A stretch of DNA of 6,927 nt from Chloroflexota bacterium. Lineage in GTDB: Bacteria; Chloroflexota; Dehalococcoidia; Lucifugimonadales; JADFKI01. This document shows positions 1 through 4,319 of the stretch, piece after piece. The notes under the pieces are model-generated. The model ran no database searches. It was not told the origin of the DNA and saw only the letters and a list, made by a program, of their open reading frames with translations. Both the position numbers and the translations under genes were made by a program. Every line of letters starts with the position of its first letter. Positions within the stretch are counted from its first letter, which is position 1. The stretch is from NCBI GenBank assembly GCA_009838595.1, contig VXRI01000023.1:1-6927 (forward strand), written 5' to 3'.

Positions 1-299
1 ATGGCGGCATGACGGTATATTTCGAGCACCCGCCCAGGGCTTATTTCCCGGCTACCGGCTCTTCCACTTACGATTGGACTAATGATTTAGTTGATGCCAC
101 TACGGGCCCCAATAGTTATTTGCGCTTGTACCTGCCCGCATACATGGCGCACGAGTTAGGCCACACTGCCGGGCTAGGGCACAGCCAGTCGAGCAACGAC
201 ATCATGAGTGCTCCTCCCGCAGAGAGAACCTCTCTCTCCAGTGCCGACAGAAGAGCGGTTGGGTTGATTTACAACAACCACACAAAAAACCACCAGTGA
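1..299 (+). CDS. C-terminal part of a zinc metallopeptidase, metzincin/matrixin type (5' truncated by window edge)
   Basis: This is the end of a zinc-dependent endopeptidase. The frame is open to the left edge (reading frame begins at base 3), so the ATG at base 9 is probably internal and the true start lies outside. Numbering from that ATG, residues 48-58 read HELGHTAGLGH, the full HExxHxxGxxH zinc site with three histidine ligands and the catalytic glutamate. It is followed by NDIMS at 64-68, whose methionine fits the Met-turn of metzincins, and by a C-terminal LSSADRRAVGLIY helix like those that end matrixin (M10) catalytic domains. The family assignment rests on these motifs; substrate and any signal peptide cannot be seen. 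The protein stops 28 bp before the lipoprotein gene on the same strand, so co-transcription is likely. Family members are usually secreted. An M12-like or other gluzincin/metzincin relative is possible, but the spacing favours matrixin-like. Confidence 0.8.
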   Translation, partial: GGMTVYFEHPPRAYFPATGSSTYDWTNDLVDATTGPNSYLRLYLPAYMAHELGHTAGLGHSQSSNDIMSAPPAERTSLSSADRRAVGLIYNNHTKNHQ

Positions 300-315
300 G
301 AGGCACACAAGGCAA

Positions 316-324
316 AGAAGGTGA
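316..324 (+). promoter_or_regulatory. Shine-Dalgarno site of the lipoprotein gene
   Basis: The bases AGAAGGTGA match 8 of 9 positions of the AGGAGGTGA anti-16S complement and end 3 nt before the ATG at 328. This supports that start and independent translation of the second gene of the pair. Confidence 0.7.
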
Positions 325-327
325 ACT

Positions 328-1899
328 ATGCGCTATGAATTTGGAGAAGGGTTCTACTCGCCGACGCGTCGGCAGCGGCATTTCTGGACATACGCGCTTA
401 TGCTGCTTTTCGCCGGAGTAATCATGACCGCTTGTGGTCGCGCACAGGAGCCTGTCCTCACTACAGCGTCCAGTGCGCCGAACCCTTACGGCCCGCTTTC
501 GCTGGACGAGCGCATATTCTTTGCGGATGTGATAGCGATTGTTCTGCCAATCTCCACAGAGGCAGGCGTTCTCACGGTAGATGGACTGAACTCTGAAACG
601 CTCTACAGCCCTGTGGTACAGTCCCGCTTCGAGGTGATCGAATATCTCAAAGGCGATGGCGATTCCGAAATCATCGTGGATAAGAAAGACCTTAGAGCCC
701 TTGTATCCTCCGATGAACAGGCGCTTCAGACCGCAGAGAACGAGGTGTCCGCGCAACTCTCTGAACTTGGTAGCGGCGATGCCGTAGTCTTCCTACAACT
801 CCTGGAACACAACTCGGACTTCGTTTTGGATACAACTCTGAAATCAAGTGGAGGCGATTGGAGGCAGCACAACTCACAGACCGGACTGTTTTCCGTCGAT
901 GGTGATGTCGGCGGCGCGTCCGCGACTTTCAGCATAGCCTCTGGATTAGGCACCTCGGCGTCTGCGGGGAGTGAGGCGTTCTCAATATACGAACTGCGTG
1001 AGCGTATCAAGGCAATGGACACTTTGCTTAGAGAGGGCGAAGGCATCGAAGGCTGGAAAGAGTGTATCAAGTCTAAGCTGCTTTATGCTAATTATCTCCG
1101 CACATACCGAGCAACGCATGGTGAGGATCCGCCCGACACGGCTGAACTCGGACCACTCCCTTCCGGGCAACCAGCAGGATTCACAGTGCATAGTGGCCAC
1201 AGAATAGGAATAGGGTATGACAAAGAGTGGCTGAGTGGAGACGACTCTAGGTTCTTCAAAGTCCTATTACTTGAGGGAGGGCAAATAATCTCACCGGACT
1301 ACTGGGCGACGCGCGATCAGGTCACAACCTATTACATTGAAATTAGAGCGACGCGCCCGCTCTATTCTGGGCTTTATGAGATAGATCGCTATGGACAAGA
1401 TCCGGAGGAAATTCCATGCGAATTCGTTCAACCGCCTTCCACTTGGAGGTTCACATTCGAATCTGCCGAAGGCACGCTACACGAAGCCTTCTTCGATCCG
1501 GTTGCGCTTGGCGACGCAGTAGGCGCGGACGGCGCAAGCGGTGTGCTGAAGCCTGTGTCGTTCGCGCTCGACGGCAGCGGCGCCACGATAGAGCGCATCG
1601 ACTGGATCGACGGGCAGGTGCGGATGTCGCTTGCGCCGCACACCGCGCTCCCCGACCATCACATCGACTTCATCGCGCTCGACGGCTCGGTATCTCTGCA
1701 GCTGGACTTTGATGACGCAGTGGAAGTCGAGGACACGGACGGCAACCGAACGCTCGTCTGGGGCGTGTGCGAACAGCCGTGGAATGACGGTGACCTGCTT
1801 ATGCTGCGGATAAGCGAAAGCCCCGCCGACCTCGCGGGCGTTACATTCAACGCCGACTGCGCGCCATCACCGCAACTTACGCCAACTCCCGCGCCATAA
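328..1899 (+). CDS. predicted surface lipoprotein of unrecognised family, 523 aa
   Basis: I do not recognise the family. The N-terminus has a basic stretch (RRQRH, residues 14-18), a hydrophobic segment (about 20-35) and MTAC ending at Cys36. This is a lipobox-like site, so the product is probably exported and lipid-anchored. Residues about 60-175 (ADVIAIVLP, then RFEVIEYLKGDGD, then GDAVVFLQL) resemble the beta-rich pattern 'exposed-to-transport ... V.EVLKG ... GD.vvvFL' found in many extracytoplasmic proteins; this is a loose resemblance. Residues about 340-510 form a separate C-terminal module with TRPLYSGLYE, HEAFFDPV, IDFIALDGSV and WGVCEQPW, ending in a Pro/Thr tail (LTPTPAP). Cysteines at about 364, 481 and 511 could pair. 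GC content rises sharply within the gene near base 1490. The start at 328 is supported by the SD site at 316-324. It lies 28 bp after the metallopeptidase, suggesting a shared transcript and possibly a shared extracytoplasmic role. No catalytic motif was seen. Confidence 0.85.
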   Translation: MRYEFGEGFYSPTRRQRHFWTYALMLLFAGVIMTACGRAQEPVLTTASSAPNPYGPLSLDERIFFADVIAIVLPISTEAGVLTVDGLNSETLYSPVVQSRFEVIEYLKGDGDSEIIVDKKDLRALVSSDEQALQTAENEVSAQLSELGSGDAVVFLQLLEHNSDFVLDTTLKSSGGDWRQHNSQTGLFSVDGDVGGASATFSIASGLGTSASAGSEAFSIYELRERIKAMDTLLREGEGIEGWKECIKSKLLYANYLRTYRATHGEDPPDTAELGPLPSGQPAGFTVHSGHRIGIGYDKEWLSGDDSRFFKVLLLEGGQIISPDYWATRDQVTTYYIEIRATRPLYSGLYEIDRYGQDPEEIPCEFVQPPSTWRFTFESAEGTLHEAFFDPVALGDAVGADGASGVLKPVSFALDGSGATIERIDWIDGQVRMSLAPHTALPDHHIDFIALDGSVSLQLDFDDAVEVEDTDGNRTLVWGVCEQPWNDGDLLMLRISESPADLAGVTFNADCAPSPQLTPTPAP

Positions 1900-1924
1900 G
1901 CGTCCTCATTGCCAATCATGAGAG

Positions 1925-1938
1925 CGGCGTTGACGCCG
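1925..1938. terminator. possible weak bidirectional hairpin between convergent genes
   Basis: CGGCG-TTGA-CGCCG forms a perfect 5-bp stem with a 4-nt loop in the 44-bp gap between the lipoprotein stop (1899) and the PLP enzyme stop (1944). The location suits termination for both genes. There is no real T-tract on either side (only AATAT on the + side), so intrinsic termination would be weak. Confidence 0.25.
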
Positions 1939-1943
1939 AATAT

Positions 1944-3077
1944 CTACTCCAGCAGCGCCTCGCTCAGCCGGTGTATCACAATCTCCAGCTCGTCGTCGTC
2001 CAGGTTGAACGGGTCAACCGCTAGTTCGTCCGGGTCGAAGATGTCGTGCAGGTAGATGGGCGGGTCGCCGGCGACCATCGCGGCATAGACTTCGTTGCGC
2101 CCCGGTCCCCGCCACTCGCGCCCAAAGCGCATTACGGCGTGCGGAATGAGGTAGTTGAACTCATCGTGCTCCAGCGATACGCGCAAGCCCGGCACTTCGG
2201 ACAGAGCGTCCACGACTTTCTGCGCCATGCCGTTGTACCGCGCCATCTCCGCGTCTTCGTCTTCGTCCACGAATATCTGAATCGCGCGCAGCAGCCCGAC
2301 TATTTCTTCCTTGGCGACCTTCATCCCGCGTCCGATGAACTGGTGCGGCGCGGCATTGGCGAATGCCGCGTCTATCAGGTCTTCGCGTCCGCAAAGTATG
2401 CCCGTGCCTTGTGGCCCCCGCACGCCTTTGCCGCCGCTGTATATCACCATGTCCGCGCCCTCCGCCGTGAAACGCCGCAGATTGGCGCGCGGAGGCAGCA
2501 TCGACGCCGCGTCCACGATGACCGGCACGCCGTGCCTATGCGCTATCTCGCACACTTCGGGGAACGGTATCGCGCGCCGCGTGATGAACGGCGAGAACAG
2601 GTACGCCACCGCCGCCGTGTTCTCGGTGAAAGCCGCCTCGAGCTGCCAGGGCTGGCATCGTCTGCCGTCGCCAATCTCCACGAACTTCGCGCCCACGGAT
2701 ATGTAGCACTGGTCGTAGGGAAAGCGGTGGCTCTTGTGGATGATGATTTCGTTCTTCATGCCGCTCGAATCGGGCAGCCGGTCCATCTTGGCGGGGTCGG
2801 AGCCCGCGATAACCGCCGCCGCCTGCAGCACGAGACCGCCCGCCGCGCCGCTCGACACGAAGCCCGCCTCCGCGCCGGTGGCGTCCGCGATGACGCGGCT
2901 CGCCGCGCGGTTCAGGTCGTCCAAACTGACCATCATATTCGACGCCTTGTTCATCGCGTCCAAAATCTCGGTGCGCGTCTTGCTGCCGCCGTACGCAGTC
3001 GTGCTGCCAGACGCCGAGATGACGCGCTTTACGCCAAGCGCGCTGTAGATGCCTTCGGGATCGCCGCTCCATGCCAT
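1944..3077 (-). CDS. SelA-like, PLP-dependent fold-type-I enzyme (D-glucosaminate-6-phosphate ammonia-lyase-like)
   Basis: This is a cytoplasmic pyridoxal-phosphate enzyme of the SelA/DgaE-like branch of the aminotransferase superfamily. Visible landmarks: SSGAAGG at residues 75-81 (phosphate-binding loop position), VIVDAAS at 187-192 with Asp189 as the predicted partner of the PLP ring nitrogen, and YSGGKGVRGPQGTGIL at 213-228 with Lys217 as the predicted Schiff-base lysine. The length (377) and the absence of the extra N-terminal domain argue against true selenocysteine synthase, which is about 460 aa. Family members of this size include ammonia-lyases for amino-sugar phosphates and other SelA-like proteins of unknown substrate, so the exact reaction is not assigned. 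The start at 3077 is set by a strong SD (GGAGGTG) 6 nt upstream. Acidic stretches (DEDEDAE at 271-277, DDDELE at 360-365) mark the C-terminal domain. It stands alone, with no sugar-acid or selenium gene beside it, and has its own promoter. Confidence 0.88.
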   Translation of the reverse strand: MAWSGDPEGIYSALGVKRVISASGSTTAYGGSKTRTEILDAMNKASNMMVSLDDLNRAASRVIADATGAEAGFVSSGAAGGLVLQAAAVIAGSDPAKMDRLPDSSGMKNEIIIHKSHRFPYDQCYISVGAKFVEIGDGRRCQPWQLEAAFTENTAAVAYLFSPFITRRAIPFPEVCEIAHRHGVPVIVDAASMLPPRANLRRFTAEGADMVIYSGGKGVRGPQGTGILCGREDLIDAAFANAAPHQFIGRGMKVAKEEIVGLLRAIQIFVDEDEDAEMARYNGMAQKVVDALSEVPGLRVSLEHDEFNYLIPHAVMRFGREWRGPGRNEVYAAMVAGDPPIYLHDIFDPDELAVDPFNLDDDELEIVIHRLSEALLE

Positions 3078-3081
3078 ATCG

Positions 3082-3088
3082 CACCTCC
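3082..3088 (-). promoter_or_regulatory. Shine-Dalgarno site of the SelA-like gene
   Basis: Read on the minus strand the bases are GGAGGTG, a near-ideal SD, with the ATG (3077-3075) starting after a short spacer of 4 nt. It fixes the start codon and argues against overlapping frames on either strand. Confidence 0.8.
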
Positions 3089-3115
3089 GATTGGGTGTAT
3101 GTATCCTAATTTTCG

Positions 3116-3133
3116 CCCTTCGCTATGGAAGGG
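3116..3133 (-). other. small hairpin in the 5' leader of the SelA-like gene
   Basis: CCCTTC and GAAGGG form a perfect 6-bp stem around a 6-nt loop, about 40 nt upstream of the ATG in the predicted leader. No T-tract follows it. It could influence the leader or be chance; no known riboswitch fold was recognised. Confidence 0.25.
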
Positions 3134-3137
3134 GAGT

Positions 3138-3163
3138 TCAACCGTCTATCTCAACCATCTATC
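3138..3163 (-). repeat. tandem 13-bp repeat at the start of the SelA-like transcript
   Basis: Two adjacent 13-mers, TCAACCGTCTATC (3138-3150) and TCAACCATCTATC (3151-3163) on the + strand, differ at one base. They begin about 3 nt downstream of the start site predicted from the -10 box at 3173-3178. That is a position where a bound protein could block or time transcription of the PLP enzyme gene. Confidence 0.6.
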
Positions 3164-3172
3164 TAAAGCAAG

Positions 3173-3181
3173 ATTATAGCA
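3173..3181 (-). promoter_or_regulatory. extended -10 promoter for the SelA-like gene
   Basis: The minus strand reads TGCTATAAT, a perfect TATAAT with the TGn extension used by sigma-70-type promoters lacking a good -35. The -35 region (around 3194-3203) has only a weak match such as TTCAAA. Transcription would start near 3166, giving a leader of about 89 nt. Confidence 0.5.
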
Positions 3182-3338
3182 CCTAGCGGCGGATTTGAAT
3201 GAACGGGTCGTTTGCGCCGATAGGCGGTAATGCTTCTGCGTCAATCTTCTGCAGAGCGGGCGCGCGCAGAGCCGACTATTCCACTTGTACAGGATGCCTG
3301 ACTTACGATATGCAATACTATGTATTTAAGTAAATGCA

Positions 3339-3350
3339 TATTTATAAATA
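3339..3350. repeat. perfect 12-bp AT palindrome in an AT-rich island
   Basis: TATTTATAAATA is its own reverse complement. It sits beside ATTTA-AG-TAAAT (3324-3335), another short inverted repeat, in a 60-bp stretch (3301-3360) with 13 G/C by hand count, about 22%, far below the rest of the window. It may be promoter DNA, a protein-binding site or both. Confidence 0.45.
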
Positions 3351-3363
3351 GCGTACATATAGA

Positions 3364-3379
3364 TTGACAGAAATGTTAA
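3364..3379. promoter_or_regulatory. candidate operator 1: TTGACA-GAAA-TGTTAA dyad
   Basis: A 6-4-6 inverted repeat with one mismatch. Its right half overlaps the candidate extended -10 box at 3374-3382, a classic repressor position. A second, similar dyad occurs at 3513-3528. The left half is also a perfect -35 hexamer, but no good -10 lies 16-18 bp downstream. Confidence 0.4.
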
Positions 3380-3382
3380 GAT
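3374..3382 (+). promoter_or_regulatory. possible extended -10 promoter for the membrane-protein gene
   Basis: TGTTAAGAT fits TGn plus a 4/6 -10 box (TAAGAT), downstream of a very AT-rich region. The -35 at 17 bp (TACATA, 3354-3359) is poor. Transcription would start near 3389, leaving a leader of about 160 nt. Confidence 0.25.
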
Positions 3383-3512
3383 GAACGACAGTGTTGATGC
3401 GATCTACGTGCTTATATGCATGTATCGCTTGAACCGTCGACAATCTGTGCGGCGTGTCAGGTGAGCCTGCAAGCATTCTTATGGGCACGCCTCAGTAATC
3501 ATAGTAGTCCCA

Positions 3513-3528
3513 ATGACAATAATGTCAA
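3513..3528. promoter_or_regulatory. candidate operator 2: ATGACA-ATAA-TGTCAA dyad near the RBS
   Basis: TGACA-ATAA-TGTCA is a perfect 5-4-5 inverted repeat, and the 16-bp unit agrees with the dyad at 3364-3379 at 12 of 16 positions. It ends 7 nt before the SD site. CAATGA also occurs as a direct repeat at its edges (3511-3516 and 3526-3531). Confidence 0.4.
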
Positions 3529-3535
3529 TGATTTG

Positions 3536-3542
3536 AAAGGAG
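3536..3542 (+). promoter_or_regulatory. Shine-Dalgarno site that sets the membrane-protein start
   Basis: AAAGGAG lies 5 nt before the ATG at 3548. The frame is open back to another ATG at 3416, but that one lacks an SD, and the extra 44 residues are polar and featureless. The start at 3548 is therefore preferred. Confidence 0.75.
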
Positions 3543-3547
3543 TTGCA

Positions 3548-4255
3548 ATGGCTGACGATAGAGGTTCAATTAACCGAGCTGCCGACCGATCCGCCCGCTT
3601 GGGCGGCGCCTTTCTGCTGTTGACCGCGTTGGTCACGGCGGTCATGGTATATGCCCGCGTCGCTTCCGACGCCGACCAGCAGACGCTTGCGGGGTCTCTG
3701 TTGGCTATATCCGAGAATCGGGGGATGTATGGCTTGTTCGGCGCGAGCCGATTGCTATCAGGTGTAACCTTGATTCTGGGAGGCTGGTTCTTGCTACGGA
3801 CATGGATAATCCGCGACCGATGGGCGACGCCCTGGGTCCCATACCTGTTCGTTGGCTCAGGCGCCTGCACTGCCGTGTCGGGCGCATGCGCTATCCTCAT
3901 CGGCATCCAATCTGACGGAGCAGTCGCCGGCAGTGTTGCGGGAATTGCTGCGGCGGACAATCTGCGCTGGATAATTGGCAAAGTCGGTTTCAGCGCCGCC
4001 GGCGTAGCGCTGATGATAGCGGCGCGCTTCCAGTGGGGAGTGGGTGGAACGCTCCGCAAGGTTGCGCCGGTGTCGGCGCTCTTGGGCTTTGCCATGCAAT
4101 TTATTTGGCTGGACTCGGCAACAGTGGCGCATCCCGTCATCGGCAGCCTGTTCTTCATCTGGCTTTTAGCGATAGGTACGATGCTTGCCACCGGGCAAGT
4201 GGAAAAGCATTCCGTCAAGCGATACAGCGCCGAAATGCCTGCCGCCGGCGCATGA
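3548..4255 (+). CDS. small polytopic membrane protein, about six helices, 235 aa
   Basis: I cannot name the function. The protein is an integral membrane protein with hydrophobic segments at about residues 18-39, 61-85, 96-120, 144-161, 172-188 and 196-215, and a short polar cytoplasmic-type tail. The first segment follows a basic patch (RAADRSAR, 10-17), fitting an inside N-terminus. Size and layout resemble the DUF4386 group of uncharacterised membrane proteins, but this is a weak impression without a diagnostic motif. No conserved charged residue pattern typical of a transporter or enzyme was seen inside the helices, apart from Arg68 and Lys145. The start at 3548 gives 235 residues; the ATG at 3416 would give 279. 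It is a single-gene unit facing comEC, with a long leader holding two inverted repeats, so regulation by a DNA-binding repressor is plausible. Confidence 0.8.
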   Translation: MADDRGSINRAADRSARLGGAFLLLTALVTAVMVYARVASDADQQTLAGSLLAISENRGMYGLFGASRLLSGVTLILGGWFLLRTWIIRDRWATPWVPYLFVGSGACTAVSGACAILIGIQSDGAVAGSVAGIAAADNLRWIIGKVGFSAAGVALMIAARFQWGVGGTLRKVAPVSALLGFAMQFIWLDSATVAHPVIGSLFFIWLLAIGTMLATGQVEKHSVKRYSAEMPAAGA

Positions 4256-4257
4256 AC

Positions 4258-4293
4258 GGCGATAGCGGGCAATACCGCGAGCCTAGCGTCGCC
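4258..4293. terminator. possible hairpin between convergent genes
   Basis: In the 64-bp gap between the membrane-protein stop and the comEC stop, GCGG (4265-4268) pairs with CCGC (4275-4278), inside an outer GGCGA (4258-4262) / TCGCC (4289-4293) pairing. No T-tract follows on either strand, so this is only a weak terminator candidate. Confidence 0.2.
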
Positions 4294-4319
4294 GGCGCGT
4301 ATCCGCTGCGTACTGGCGC

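Larger units (their letters stand above)
3078..3547. other. 470-bp divergent intergenic region with no gene
   Basis: This gap separates the divergent SelA-like and membrane-protein genes. It holds the promoter, tandem repeat and small hairpin of the former (3082-3181), a GC-rich middle (3182-3300) in which CTTCTGC (3233-3239, 3246-3252) and GCAGAGC (3251-3257, 3266-3272) each occur twice, a very AT-rich stretch from 3301, and the inverted repeats of the latter. No convincing small ORF or RNA gene was seen. Confidence 0.7.

Noticed and set aside
1..12. ATG at base 1 as a start codon
   Set aside because: It reads ATG GCG GCA TGA and stops after three codons; the peptidase uses the frame starting at base 3.
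1944..3077. Selenocysteine synthase (selA) as the name of the PLP enzyme
   Set aside because: Too short, lacks the N-terminal tRNA-binding domain, and no selenium genes or tRNA-Sec are present in the window.
2046..3179. A 377-codon open frame on the + strand opposite the SelA-like gene
   Set aside because: It is very rich in Arg, His and Ala with no recognisable motif, lacks an SD site, and mirrors a gene with clear PLP motifs; it is a high-GC antisense artefact.
3250..3275. GC-rich stretch with repeated GCAGAGC as a terminator or small RNA
   Set aside because: The copies are direct repeats, not a stem, and no T-tract follows; nothing supports an RNA gene.
3364..3392. TTGACA (3364-3369) as the -35 of a standard promoter
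   Set aside because: No acceptable -10 hexamer lies 16-18 bp downstream (for example GACAGT at 17 bp); the hexamer is better explained as one half of an inverted repeat.
3416..3547. A 44-residue N-terminal extension of the membrane protein from ATG 3416
   Set aside because: No SD before 3416, whereas AAAGGAG lies 5 nt before 3548; the extension would run through the candidate operator and has no signal-peptide or domain features.
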